Below, piece after piece: positions 36,904-45,837 of a stretch of DNA of 64,000 bases. The stretch is from Flagellimonas alvinocaridis. GTDB lineage: Bacteria; Bacteroidota; Bacteroidia; Flavobacteriales; Flavobacteriaceae. The position numbers were made by a program, and so were the translations under genes. The notes under the pieces are model-generated. The model saw nothing but the letters and a program-made list of their open reading frames with translations. It had not been told where the DNA came from and ran no database searches. Each line of letters opens with the position of its first letter. The first letter of the stretch is position 1. Where the stretch lies: NCBI RefSeq assembly GCF_004916895.1, contig NZ_SNTZ01000008.1, positions 50,594 through 114,593 on the forward strand, given 5' to 3'.

Positions 36904-37377
36904 TTACTCACTCAACTTTTTTGCTACGCTGTCATAATATTCCTGGGTAACCACTTTTGTCCAGACAGTAGGTGTTTCTCCACCATAGATAGCGAGATAA
37001 GTCACATCACTATTCTTGGAAGACGAATGCCAATGTTCTGTGTCTTTTTCGCATCTGATTACATCACCCTCTTTCAGAACCGTTGGTTCCTTTCCTTTTT
37101 CTTGATAGTAGCATTCACCATCAACGATAATCAATACTTGTACAGACTCATGTTTATGCCAGTCCAAGGTGGAGTTCGCCTTAAATGTTGCCTTGGTAAT
37201 GTTGTACGTTAAATCCCCATCTGCCTGCAAGACAGGATTTAACCAAGCTTCACCAATATAATGTGTGTTTGGTGCTTTGATACCTTCGGTGAAATAGGAA
37301 GAAACAGTGTATGCTGAATTTTGGGCAGAAATGCTTGCAGATATGACAAACACGATGAAGCAAATTATTTTTTTCAT
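36904..37377 (-). CDS. Exported cupin domain protein
   Basis: This 157-residue protein has a signal peptide (KKIICFIVFVISASISAQ) and one cupin domain. The metal-binding histidine motif is STLDWHKHESVQVLIIVDGE and the second cupin motif is KDTEHWHSS, so the metal site appears complete. Function is unknown; exported cupins of this size are usually small-molecule binding or isomerase-like. It is divergent from the araC-type regulator, which also shows a cupin-like N-terminal half. Confidence 0.87.
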   Translation of the reverse strand: MKKIICFIVFVISASISAQNSAYTVSSYFTEGIKAPNTHYIGEAWLNPVLQADGDLTYNITKATFKANSTLDWHKHESVQVLIIVDGECYYQEKGKEPTVLKEGDVIRCEKDTEHWHSSSKNSDVTYLAIYGGETPTVWTKVVTQEYYDSVAKKLSE

Positions 37378-37408
37378 GATATTATTTTTTAAAGATTTTC
37401 CATCAAAC

Positions 37409-37416
37409 CAAAAATA
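37409..37416 (-). promoter_or_regulatory. -7 promoter element for the cupin gene
   Basis: The minus strand reads TATTTTTG, an exact TAnnTTTG match, 32 bases upstream of the cupin gene start, within the divergent region shared with the araC-type gene. Confidence 0.4.
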
Positions 37417-37540
37417 TTCATCTATGTAAGTGGAAGTAATACCCAGATCACGGATGTTTATACCATTATTACGGATTTTAGGTGTTTGGGTTGATTAACT
37501 GACAATCAATCTCTTATCTTTAAATAAAATTTAACGATTA

Positions 37541-38443
37541 ATGGAAAACGTGTATCACATAAAATCTGTAGCCGATTATTTTGCCTGGCGCAATTCTAAA
37601 CCTGAACATCCGCTGGTGGGTATTTTGGATTATGAGCGTACAACCGCATATCCTGATTATTCGTATGACGGGCTACAGTTTGATTGTTTTGCCGTTTTCT
37701 TGAAAGATGCCAAGAATTGCAAGTTAAAATATGGTGGAGGGGAATATGATTTTGACGAAGGCTCCATGGTGTTTGTTGGTCCCGGGCAAAAAGTGGGAAT
37801 CAGCTATGACCCAGATTATAAGCCAAAGGGCTATGCCTTGATTTTTCACCCAGATTTGTTGTTAGGGAGTGATTTGGGACAAAAAATCAGTAGCTATTCT
37901 TTCTTTTCCTACTCGGTCAAAGAAGCCTTGCACCTATCAGCAAGGGAGCGTGGGCTAATCTTAAGTGTTATCGATAAAATTCAATATGAATTGGAGCAAA
38001 ATCTGGACAAGCACAGTAAAAAATTGATTGTAAGCAATATAGAACTCTTGTTGGATTACTGTCTTCGTTTTTATGACCGACAGTTTTTGACCCGTGAGAT
38101 TCCCCATCAAGGAGCCTTGGAAAAATTTGATGCGCTACTCTGTGATTACCTGTCTTCGGAAAAACCCCAAAAGCATGGTTTGCCATCCGTAGGTTATTTT
38201 GCGGACCAGCTCAATCTGTCTCCCAATTACTTTGGGGATTTGGTGAAAAAGGAAATGGGCTATTCGGCACAAGAATACATTCAAAACAAACTTATTGATG
38301 TAGCCAAGGAAAAGGTGTTCAATCCCAATAAATCTGTAAGTGAGATTGCGTATGAGCTTGGGTTTAAATATCCTCAGCACTTTAGTAGATTGTTCAAAAA
38401 GCAAGTGGGGCATTCGCCCAAAGAGTTTAGAAGCCTTAATTGA
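37541..38443 (+). CDS. AraC family transcriptional regulator
   Basis: This 300-residue protein has an N-terminal cupin-like sensing half (GGGEYDFDEGSMVFVGPGQ) and a C-terminal pair of helix-turn-helix motifs. The latter end with the AraC signature (SVSEIAYELGFKYPQHFSRLF). It lies between the divergent cupin gene and a downstream acetyltransferase and lipoprotein, which are the natural regulation candidates. The acetyltransferase gene starts 10 bases after its stop codon. Confidence 0.93.
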   Translation: MENVYHIKSVADYFAWRNSKPEHPLVGILDYERTTAYPDYSYDGLQFDCFAVFLKDAKNCKLKYGGGEYDFDEGSMVFVGPGQKVGISYDPDYKPKGYALIFHPDLLLGSDLGQKISSYSFFSYSVKEALHLSARERGLILSVIDKIQYELEQNLDKHSKKLIVSNIELLLDYCLRFYDRQFLTREIPHQGALEKFDALLCDYLSSEKPQKHGLPSVGYFADQLNLSPNYFGDLVKKEMGYSAQEYIQNKLIDVAKEKVFNPNKSVSEIAYELGFKYPQHFSRLFKKQVGHSPKEFRSLN

Positions 38444-38453
38444 TCTAGAAGCA

Positions 38454-39029
38454 ATGGCCAAAGAAAAAAATAACATTTTTGAGCTTATGCTTATTGGCGG
38501 CATTGTTCCCAAGGATCATTCCGGTTGGCCAAAGGCATGGAAGTTGGTGGATCGCGCCATAAAGCTTTCGGCAGATTTAAATACTTCTACAAGTGTTGAC
38601 CAAATTCGAGAAAGACTTTCGGAACTTATTGGCAATCCTGTCGATAGCAGTACAATGGTATTTATTCCTTTCTATACCAATTTTGGTCGGCATATCAAAC
38701 TTGGTAAAAATGTTTTTGTCAATCATGCTTGTACTTTTCTCGATTTGGGAGGAATTACTATTGAAGACGACGTACAAATCGGGCCAAAGGTAAATTTGAT
38801 TACAGAAAACCACCCACTTGCTCCTTTGAACCGAAAATCCTTGGATTTGGGTTCTATTCTGATAAAAAGGAATGCTTGGTTGGGGGCGGCCTGCACTATT
38901 TTGCCAGGGGTAACTGTTGGAGAAAATTCGGTGGTCGCTGCCGGGGCTGTAGTAACCAAGGATGTACCTGACAATACGGTGGTAGCGGGAATACCAGCGA
39001 AGGTGGTAAAGCATTTGGATGCAAATTAA
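38454..39029 (+). CDS. Hexapeptide-repeat sugar O-acetyltransferase
   Basis: The ATG at 38454 is chosen; the frame is open further upstream but would overlap the araC-type gene by about 100 bases. The 191-residue protein has a helical N-terminus and a left-handed beta-helix of hexapeptide repeats (ITIEDDVQIGPKVNLITENH, VTVGENSVVAAGAVVTKDVP). The NPVDSSTMVF and FVNHACTFLD blocks are those of maltose/galactoside O-acetyltransferases, with the active-site His in ITENH. It should transfer acetyl from acetyl-CoA to a sugar or similar acceptor in the cytoplasm. Confidence 0.87.
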   Translation: MAKEKNNIFELMLIGGIVPKDHSGWPKAWKLVDRAIKLSADLNTSTSVDQIRERLSELIGNPVDSSTMVFIPFYTNFGRHIKLGKNVFVNHACTFLDLGGITIEDDVQIGPKVNLITENHPLAPLNRKSLDLGSILIKRNAWLGAACTILPGVTVGENSVVAAGAVVTKDVPDNTVVAGIPAKVVKHLDAN

Positions 39030-39039
39030 TAGAACAGAT

Positions 39040-39462
39040 ATGAAAAAAAGTAACTTAATTACCATACTGATTGTTCTATTATTAGGTTCATGTAATAAGA
39101 GCGATATAAATAAGACTACGGTAGATCATGATAGTATGATGGTACGTATTGCCGAGATTGAAATTGAGCCAGAATCCCTAGATGGCTATTTGACAATTTT
39201 AAAAGAAGAAGCGGAAGCTTCAGTACGGTTGGAACCTGGAGTTATTTGTATCTATCCGATGTACCAAAACGACAACCCTAACCAAATCAGGCTACTGGAA
39301 ATTTATGCCAATAAGGAAGCTTACCAATCGCATTTACAAACCCCATATTTCAAACATTATAAAACAGCTACTTTGCCCATGGTTAAATCGTTAAGATTGA
39401 TAGATATGACAGCAATTGACCCAGAAACCATGTCTCAAATATTTTCAAAAATCAGCCATTGA
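39040..39462 (+). CDS. ABM-domain (quinol monooxygenase-like) lipoprotein
   Basis: The start at the ATG 39040 gives a lipoprotein signal ending LLLGSCNKS. The mature part of about 115 residues has the antibiotic biosynthesis monooxygenase fold (AEIEIEPESLDGYLTILKEE, PGVICIYPMYQND, LLEIYANKEAYQSHLQTPYF). Most ABM proteins are cytoplasmic, so an exported lipid-anchored version is uncommon though known in Bacteroidota. The ATG overlaps nothing and lies 10 bases after the acetyltransferase stop. Substrate is unknown. Confidence 0.85.
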   Translation: MKKSNLITILIVLLLGSCNKSDINKTTVDHDSMMVRIAEIEIEPESLDGYLTILKEEAEASVRLEPGVICIYPMYQNDNPNQIRLLEIYANKEAYQSHLQTPYFKHYKTATLPMVKSLRLIDMTAIDPETMSQIFSKISH

Positions 39463-39577
39463 TTTTTCTTCGAACACCTAAGTAAGCATTTTTGGTTGCT
39501 TTTGAAGCTTCTCCTATTTACACACTATTTTTTTGGTTCAATTTCACAATTGACAGCATCATCTATACATCAGGGTA

Positions 39578-40894
39578 TCATGGCCCAATACGATATATTA
39601 CTGCATTATCTCCATCTGTAAGCGCATAAAGAGCACCGTCCGCTCCATCCAAAATGTCTCTAAACCTTCGCCCCTCACTTTCCAATAACCTTTCTTCTCC
39701 CACAACCACATTATCCTCGATGACCAGCCTTACGATGTGCTGACCACTCAATGCGCCCAAAAATAAGTTGTTGGTCCATTCTGGAATCAAATTGCCTGAA
39801 TAGAAGTCTATGCCACTGGGTGATACAGCAGGATCCCAATAATAGACAGGTTGTTCCATTCCAGCTTCTTGTGTAATACCTGCCCCGATTGGATTACCGC
39901 TATATTCCAAACCATATGAAATAGTTGGCCAGCCATAGTCTGCCCCAGCTTCGATAAGGTTAACTTCATCTCCTCCCAGTGGACCAAATTCGGCCTCCCA
40001 AAGGTCACCGGTAACGGGATGAATTGCCAATCCTTGTACATTTCTATGCCCGTACGAGTATATTTCTGGTAACGCATCAGCATTTGATTCAAATGGATTT
40101 CCAGAAGCGGGATCCCCATTTTTGGTTATTCGCAATACCTTGCCCAAAGCAGCATCCAATTCCTGAGCTTCTGGTCGAGTTACCGAGCTAGATCTATCCC
40201 CTGTACTCACAAATAGATTTCCCTGTCCATCCCAAGCCAAACGAGACCCATAATGTGCGGTACTATTAAACTCTGGAATGGCCGTGTAAATCACGGTAGC
40301 ATCCTCCATCTGATCTTCGCTATCGGACAACCTTCCTTTGGCCACGGCAGTAGCTGTTCCATCGGGTCCATTTTGGGAAAATGACCAGTATAACATCCTG
40401 TTTTCCTCAAAATTGGGGTCTACGGCCACATCCAAAAGCCCTCCCTGTCCAGAACTGTTTACCGATGGAATGCCGGTAATGGGTGACCCTAAAACTCCTG
40501 AAACCGAGACCAAGCGCATTGATCCAGCCTTTTCAGTCACTATAATCCTGCCATCTGGCAAGTTGGCCATTCCCCAGGGACTTGAAAGACCGGTTGCAAA
40601 CACCGATGCGGTATATTCTGTTTGTGTTTGAACGCCTTCAATTCTTGTTTGTCCTTCAAAAGCAGGTGAATAATCGCTATTAGGGTCTTGTGTTTCCACT
40701 GGGTCCAAAGGTTCATCAGGAGTTGATGTATCATCGTCGTTGGTTGATGCATCGTCATCATTATTGTCACCAGAGCCATCAGGTTCTTCAACATCTGGAG
40801 TTTTTTTATCGTCACTTGAACTGCATGAAAGTTCCATACCCCCTACCAATGCCAAAAAAGCCAAAACTATAATATTCCTTATCCAAAAATTCAT
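39578..40894 (-). CDS. PQQ-dependent sugar dehydrogenase (GSDH type) lipoprotein
   Basis: This 438-residue protein has a lipoprotein signal ending GGMELSCSSSDD and an acidic Asp/Asn/Thr/Pro linker to about residue 75, typical for Bacteroidota surface or periplasmic lipoproteins. A six-bladed soluble glucose/sorbosone dehydrogenase propeller follows (GLSSPWGMANLPDGRIIVTE, STGDRSSS, YSYGHRNVQGLAIHP, EFGPLGGDEVNLI, GADYGWP). His of GHRN and Arg correspond to the usual PQQ site. Unlike the two other PQQ enzymes in the window it has no haem domain. Confidence 0.9.
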   Translation of the reverse strand: MNFWIRNIIVLAFLALVGGMELSCSSSDDKKTPDVEEPDGSGDNNDDDASTNDDDTSTPDEPLDPVETQDPNSDYSPAFEGQTRIEGVQTQTEYTASVFATGLSSPWGMANLPDGRIIVTEKAGSMRLVSVSGVLGSPITGIPSVNSSGQGGLLDVAVDPNFEENRMLYWSFSQNGPDGTATAVAKGRLSDSEDQMEDATVIYTAIPEFNSTAHYGSRLAWDGQGNLFVSTGDRSSSVTRPEAQELDAALGKVLRITKNGDPASGNPFESNADALPEIYSYGHRNVQGLAIHPVTGDLWEAEFGPLGGDEVNLIEAGADYGWPTISYGLEYSGNPIGAGITQEAGMEQPVYYWDPAVSPSGIDFYSGNLIPEWTNNLFLGALSGQHIVRLVIEDNVVVGEERLLESEGRRFRDILDGADGALYALTDGDNAVIYRIGP

Positions 40895-41260
40895 AATAAA
40901 ATGTTTTTAAGTAAGTTACAATCCATTTGTTAACAAGACTATATTTTTAACTTTTATGTTAATCCGGAGTAGTTGCCTTCCCATCACCTATCGTACCCTG
41001 AAGTCAAAACATTAGCTATGTTCAACAACTATGGAAAAGAGATAGCTCTTGGAATAGGGCACTTTGCCAGCTGCAAAGTTGAAGTATCCCCACAAATCGG
41101 TTATGGGTAAATACGAAAGTCCAGCGTCATGGTCCACATCCTTATCCCTTAAACGGTATCGGACTATTTTCATGACTACACCCATTGCTACGAATTAAGA
41201 TTGTACATACCGACCACAAGTACTCTATATTTGTAATAGTCAGGAAGTTTCAATACTCAT
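40895..41260. other. Intergenic region between the GSDH and cls genes
   Basis: This 366-base stretch holds no convincing gene. A 30-codon frame at 41018-41110 (plus strand) has no visible ribosome site or recognisable product. The right end contains the likely cls promoter at 41226-41233. Nothing repeat-like or RNA-like was recognised. Confidence 0.5.
41226..41233 (+). promoter_or_regulatory. -7 promoter element for cls
   Basis: TATATTTG is an exact TAnnTTTG match, 27 bases upstream of the cls start. A TTG at 41201-41203 may be the -33 box with a slightly long spacer. Confidence 0.5.
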
Positions 41261-42667
41261 ATGTTAGCGACCATACTCATAATCGTTTACATTATCATTG
41301 GACTGATCATAGTAGTCAGTCTACTTCTTAATGGTGTACGACCCAGTAAAACATTGGCTTGGCTCCTAGCAATCTTCACCATTCCCATAGGAGGTGTTTT
41401 ACTCTATCTTTTACTTGGTAGAAATCGAAGAAAGAGCAAGCTATTTTCATTACAAAGAGACTTATGGGAAAGAAACTATCCTCCAGATGGTACCGATACG
41501 GTCAAGATTTCTGAGTACAACAAGAAAATCTCCAATCTTATCTACAAGACTTCAAAATGCCCAGTTACCGAGCATAATAAACTTACCGTCTTAAAAGATG
41601 GCAGAAATACCTTTGAAAGCATTTTTGAAGCCTTGGAAAGTGCCAAGGAGCATATTCATTTACAATACTATATCTATGAAGATGGCATCTTGGCGGAAAA
41701 GCTATTGGAAATATTTGAACGCAAGGTAGCGGAAAACGTTACCATTAGGGTTTTATATGATGGTATTGGTAGCTATTCGCTCAGCAGGGAATACCTGAAT
41801 AGACTTCGGAAATGCAATGTCGAGGTAGCACAGTTCCTCCCATTTAGATTTGGGAAATTTCTATCCTCATTAAACTATAGAAACCATAGAAAAATCATTG
41901 TTGTCGATAATAAAATAGGCTTTATCGGAGGTATCAACATCTCGGATAAATACCTTAAGGGAGACCCTCATTTGGGAAAATGGCACGATACACATTTAAG
42001 GATTGAAGGGGAGGCTGTAGACTATTTAAATGGACTTTTTATTACCGATTGGTATTTGGCCAGTAATAAAAAAGTGGATACCGCACCATTCCAAATAAAA
42101 AAGACGGAGAAAAAAGAAACTCCCATGCAAATAGTCCCAAGCGGTCCAGATGATGATTTTGCTGCCATAGAGCAGGTATATTTCTCCATCATGAACAACG
42201 CAAAAGAATATGTTTATATTACAAACCCTTATGTAATTCCAAACCACGCCATTCTCCAAAGTATGCAAACGGCTGCATTGAGTGGGGTTGATGTAAGGCT
42301 GTTGATGTCCTCTAGTACCGATATTAAATTGGTGGATTGGTGTGTCCGCTCCTACTATGAGTCATACCTAAAGGCAGGCATTAAAGTTTACCTATATCCG
42401 GACGGGTTTCTTCATAGTAAGGTAATGCTCTGTGATGACAAAATCGCCAGCATTGGAACCGCCAACTTGGACAACCGTAGCCTACAACAAAACTACGAGG
42501 CCAATGCCATTGTTTATGATGCCACACTTTGCAAGCAAATGAAAACCGACTTCTTACAGGACTGTTCCAAATCGATCATGCTAGATGATTATCAAATTTT
42601 CAGCAATCGCCCATGGACCCATAAATTAATAGAGGGCACTGCCAAGCTTTTAAGCCCAATCCTATAA
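41261..42667 (+). CDS. cls: Cardiolipin synthase
   Basis: This 468-residue membrane enzyme has two N-terminal transmembrane helices (TILIIVYIIIGLIIVVSLLL, then TLAWLLAIFTIPIGGVLLYL). Two phospholipase D HKD motifs follow: HRKIIVVDN with the GFIGGINISD follow-up, and HSKVMLCDD with IGTANLDNRS. It joins two phosphatidylglycerol molecules to cardiolipin and glycerol. Length and layout match the usual bacterial ClsA type. It is preceded by its own promoter and appears monocistronic. Confidence 0.93.
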   Translation: MLATILIIVYIIIGLIIVVSLLLNGVRPSKTLAWLLAIFTIPIGGVLLYLLLGRNRRKSKLFSLQRDLWERNYPPDGTDTVKISEYNKKISNLIYKTSKCPVTEHNKLTVLKDGRNTFESIFEALESAKEHIHLQYYIYEDGILAEKLLEIFERKVAENVTIRVLYDGIGSYSLSREYLNRLRKCNVEVAQFLPFRFGKFLSSLNYRNHRKIIVVDNKIGFIGGINISDKYLKGDPHLGKWHDTHLRIEGEAVDYLNGLFITDWYLASNKKVDTAPFQIKKTEKKETPMQIVPSGPDDDFAAIEQVYFSIMNNAKEYVYITNPYVIPNHAILQSMQTAALSGVDVRLLMSSSTDIKLVDWCVRSYYESYLKAGIKVYLYPDGFLHSKVMLCDDKIASIGTANLDNRSLQQNYEANAIVYDATLCKQMKTDFLQDCSKSIMLDDYQIFSNRPWTHKLIEGTAKLLSPIL

Positions 42668-42845
42668 AAAGTCCCTATCTACCCCAAATATGACCACTTC
42701 ACAAAAATCAGGTTGCGCTGTTGTCCTAAACCAAAAAGGGAACTTTGCACTACAACCCAATATTTCTTGAGACAATACCATGACCTTTGTCATAAAAAAA
42801 CAGGCATAATTGGTACTACCTTTATCTAAATTTAAATCCTTGGAT

Positions 42846-43250
42846 ATGCTCAATTCAGAAAAAATAGGGAACGAATTCTATCAAAATCTGGGAATGCTTT
42901 TTTACGCCGTGGCCATGGCCGATAATAATGTGAGGCCCATTGAAACAAAAAGACTACGGAAATATGTACGCCAACATTGGTTGGACGTAGATGACATTGA
43001 GGATGAGTTTCATACAGATGCTGCCTATCAGATTGAAATTGTTTTTGATTGGCTGGAAAGTGAGGAAAAAGATGGTGATGACTATTTTGATACGTTCAAA
43101 GAGTTCTACAAGGAGCATCCAGAAAAGTTCGCCCCAAAAGTTAAGACGCTCATCGTAGAAACCTCAGAAAGTATTGCCAATGCATTTGCAGGGAAAAACA
43201 AATCGGAGATGTTGGCTATCTTTAAGCTGAAACAGCTCTTTAACCATTGA
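42846..43250 (+). CDS. TerB-like helical protein of unknown function
   Basis: The ATG at 42846 is preferred over an upstream TTG at 42810. The 134-residue acidic protein is all-helical by pattern. Its LGMLFYAVAMADNNVRPIE segment is like the acidic helix of TerB/tellurite-resistance-type domains (typically AMADGxIxxxE). The rest (DYFDTFKEFYKEHPEKFAPK) is not assigned. It ends 1 base before the deoC start, so it is likely cotranscribed with deoC and deoD. No function in nucleoside metabolism is known to me. Confidence 0.7.
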   Translation: MLNSEKIGNEFYQNLGMLFYAVAMADNNVRPIETKRLRKYVRQHWLDVDDIEDEFHTDAAYQIEIVFDWLESEEKDGDDYFDTFKEFYKEHPEKFAPKVKTLIVETSESIANAFAGKNKSEMLAIFKLKQLFNH

Positions 43251-43251
43251 T

Positions 43252-43890
43252 ATGATTTTATCCAATTTTATTGACCATACCAATTTAAAACCTATGGCGT
43301 CCTTATCAGAAATCCAAAAACTGTGCGGAGAGGCCAAAAATTATGGGTTTTATGCGGTATGTGTTAACGGTTGCCATGTTTCCCTAGCAGCTGAAGAGTT
43401 AAAAAACACCAAGGTGAAAATTGCGGCGGTCGTGGGCTTTCCACTGGGGGCAATGTCTACTGAGGCAAAAATCTTTGAAGCAAGGGAGTGTGTAAAAAAT
43501 GGGGCGGATGAAATAGACATGGTCATCAATATAGGTTGGTTAAAATCCAATGAGGATTCCAAGGTCCGCAATGAAATTAAATCCATAAAACGGGTCATCG
43601 GGGATAAGATATTGAAGGTAATCCTAGAAAACTGTTACCTGACGACATCCGAAAAGGAAAAAGCTTGTACTTTGGCAGTTGAAGCAGGGGCCGATTTTGT
43701 AAAAACCTCAACCGGATTTGGAAGTGGCGGAGCCACTTTTGAAGATGTTATCCTAATGAAAAAAATAGTTGGGGATAAATTAGGTGTCAAGGCATCAGGT
43801 GGAATAAAGGATAAAGAGACCGCATTGAAATATATTGATTTGGGAGTCTCTAGAATTGGGACATCTTCGGGAATCATATTGTTGAACTGA
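43252..43890 (+). CDS. deoC: Deoxyribose-phosphate aldolase
   Basis: This 212-residue class I aldolase has Schiff-base Lys151 in FVKTSTGFGSGG, Asp89 in ADEIDMVIN and Lys180 in GVKASGGIKDKETA, the catalytic set of DeoC. It splits 2-deoxyribose 5-phosphate into acetaldehyde and glyceraldehyde 3-phosphate. It is followed 8 bases later by deoD, so nucleoside phosphorolysis and sugar breakdown are linked. The phosphopentomutase that joins the two steps is not in view. Confidence 0.95.
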   Translation: MILSNFIDHTNLKPMASLSEIQKLCGEAKNYGFYAVCVNGCHVSLAAEELKNTKVKIAAVVGFPLGAMSTEAKIFEARECVKNGADEIDMVINIGWLKSNEDSKVRNEIKSIKRVIGDKILKVILENCYLTTSEKEKACTLAVEAGADFVKTSTGFGSGGATFEDVILMKKIVGDKLGVKASGGIKDKETALKYIDLGVSRIGTSSGIILLN

Positions 43891-43898
43891 TCCATACC

Positions 43899-44603
43899 AT
43901 GAGCATACACATAGAAGCCAAAAAAGGAGATATTGCAGATACCGTGCTTATGCCGGGAGATCCCCTGCGGGCCAAATGGATAGCGGAATCGTTTTTGGAG
44001 AACCCCATCTGCTATAACAAAATCCGAGGTATGCTAGGGTATACGGGAACCTATCAAGGAAAGAAGGTTTCCGTACAGGGAAGCGGTATGGGAATGCCAT
44101 CTTCCATGATCTATTTTCATGAGCTCATTAAAGATTATGGGGTAAAGAACATTATTCGTGTAGGTTCCGCAGGGTCATACCAAAAAGAAGTGGAATTGAA
44201 CGATGTGGTATTGGCAATGGCTGCTTCCACTACCTCGGGCATAAACAACTCAAGATTTATTAATTCCGACTATTCCCCCACCGCCAATTTTGAACTTTTC
44301 CAAAAAGCGGTGAACTATGCCCAACAACAAAATATTCCCATAAAAGCGGGCAATGTACTTTCCTCAGATGAATTCTATGTAGATGACCCCGAAGAATACA
44401 AGCTATGGGCCGAGTATGGAATTTTATGTGTGGAAATGGAAACAGCCGGTTTGTACACCATTGCTGCCAAATACAATGTGCGTGCGCTTTCTATTTTGAC
44501 CATCTCTGACTCCTTGGTCACCGGGAAATCCCTTTCCGCCCTTAAACGTGAAACTTCCTTCAGGGATATGGTGGAAATTGCCTTGGCAGCATCCGTATCC
44601 TAG
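43899..44603 (+). CDS. deoD: Purine-nucleoside phosphorylase, DeoD type
   Basis: This 234-residue protein has the trimer-of-dimers PNP motifs: MPGDPLRAKWIAESFLENP at the phosphate site, VQGSGMGMPSSMIY, IIRVGSAGSYQ, VEMETAGLY and the ISDSLVTG segment with the catalytic Asp. It cleaves purine nucleosides with phosphate to base and (deoxy)ribose 1-phosphate. It is the last gene of the TerB-like/deoC/deoD unit and converges on the SGNH hydrolase gene with 54 bases between. Confidence 0.95.
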   Translation: MSIHIEAKKGDIADTVLMPGDPLRAKWIAESFLENPICYNKIRGMLGYTGTYQGKKVSVQGSGMGMPSSMIYFHELIKDYGVKNIIRVGSAGSYQKEVELNDVVLAMAASTTSGINNSRFINSDYSPTANFELFQKAVNYAQQQNIPIKAGNVLSSDEFYVDDPEEYKLWAEYGILCVEMETAGLYTIAAKYNVRALSILTISDSLVTGKSLSALKRETSFRDMVEIALAASVS

Positions 44604-44657
44604 AAAGAACTTGTAGATGCAAGTCCAGCCCATTATTCGCCGAAATTTTTAAAAAAA

Positions 44658-45758
44658 TTAATCCAAGATTTCCTTTTCGGTAAGAGCTTTGGATATGGCC
44701 ATAGCGTAACCCACCATTCCATGATCATTTGGGTGTGTTCCATCCACAAAACTTTCCTTGCCCAAATTAATATCTTCCTTTTTCACCAAATGAAGAAAAT
44801 TTATCCCTTGGGATTTAAGATAGGTAAAGGCCCTTTGGGTCGCCTTATTTAAATTTTCATAGATCTCAAGTCTTTCGTTTTGGACGAAACCATCTGAATA
44901 TCCAGCATGCTCAATCAATAAAATGGGAACAGTATCGTTCGCAGCCCTGATCCGTTCAATAGATTTAATGATACTTTCCTCTGCCTTTTGGGAATCTCTA
45001 AAATTGGGCATACAATCCAAAACTATTATTGAAGGACTCGCTCTTAAAATAAAATCAATGACTTCCGGTTCCAGCTTTCCATTTCCCGAAAAACCCAAGT
45101 TCACAACCGGCTTGTCAATATATCTTCCCAAAATGGAGGTCCAGGCCAACCCTGGGCGTGAAGCACATGCTCCTTGAACAATGGAAGTGCCATAAACTAC
45201 AATTGGGTTTTGCTCTTTGGTCTTGATGGGTTTAAAGATTGAATTTTCAGCTACTCCAATTCTTAACGATCTCACCGTATTGTATAAAGGAAGATATAGT
45301 CTAAAAGTTCTCAAACTTCCTTTTATGGCAGGCTTTATGCCATTATACCGGTAAGAAATTGTGTCTTTAAAACTATAGATGCCTCTAACCCATTGCCAGC
45401 CACTATTTTCGTCCATGGCATACAAATCCAATCCACTAACCCCTGTGGCAGGCATATGAGGGAATGAAAATTGATCTTCCACATCGTATTCCACAATTAT
45501 GTCTGAAGCATCTGATTCGAAGTCGATATACAATCCTGCCGAATTTCTGGACAGTTGCCAAACAGGTTCCCTAACCTCTTTTTGCAATTCTTGGGGGAAT
45601 CGTTGAAAAGAAGCCGTCCCTTGCGGCTCTAATCTCCCTTGAACAATCTCTTCAGGCACGTTCTCCCATTGCATGGCCAATTTTTCCTGACCAATAGAAA
45701 CTATTGGAACATGCACCATTACTAAAATTGAAAAAAGTAAAATCTTGTTCCAATCCAT
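44658..45758 (-). CDS. Exported SGNH/GDSL hydrolase with N-terminal beta domain
   Basis: This 366-residue protein has a signal peptide (KILLFSILVMVHVPIVSIGQ). An N-terminal jelly-roll-like domain (about 25-170) is followed by an SGNH hydrolase fold with catalytic Ser in VVYGTSIVQG, Gly/Asn in NLGFSGNGK and the terminal DGTHPNDHG motif. This two-domain plan occurs in Bacteroidota carbohydrate esterases. Position next to the sialate O-acetylesterase gene suggests it removes acyl groups from the same glycans. The 79-base gap leaves open whether it shares the operon's transcript. Confidence 0.85.
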   Translation of the reverse strand: MDWNKILLFSILVMVHVPIVSIGQEKLAMQWENVPEEIVQGRLEPQGTASFQRFPQELQKEVREPVWQLSRNSAGLYIDFESDASDIIVEYDVEDQFSFPHMPATGVSGLDLYAMDENSGWQWVRGIYSFKDTISYRYNGIKPAIKGSLRTFRLYLPLYNTVRSLRIGVAENSIFKPIKTKEQNPIVVYGTSIVQGACASRPGLAWTSILGRYIDKPVVNLGFSGNGKLEPEVIDFILRASPSIIVLDCMPNFRDSQKAEESIIKSIERIRAANDTVPILLIEHAGYSDGFVQNERLEIYENLNKATQRAFTYLKSQGINFLHLVKKEDINLGKESFVDGTHPNDHGMVGYAMAISKALTEKEILD

Positions 45759-45837
45759 ACTTCAGATATTTATATCGTCAAAAAACTTTAAGACCATATT
45801 ACAACCTTTTCCCTTCTTAATTCTTTTTTACACAATA

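Noticed and set aside
41018..41110. A 30-codon frame in the gap before cls
   Set aside because: Too short to support without homology or a ribosome site, and it ends before the cls promoter.
42780..42800. Hairpin ATGAC-CTTT-GTCAT followed by A-run, read as a terminator after cls
   Set aside because: Only five base pairs with low G+C, and the following run is A rather than T on the coding strand of cls.
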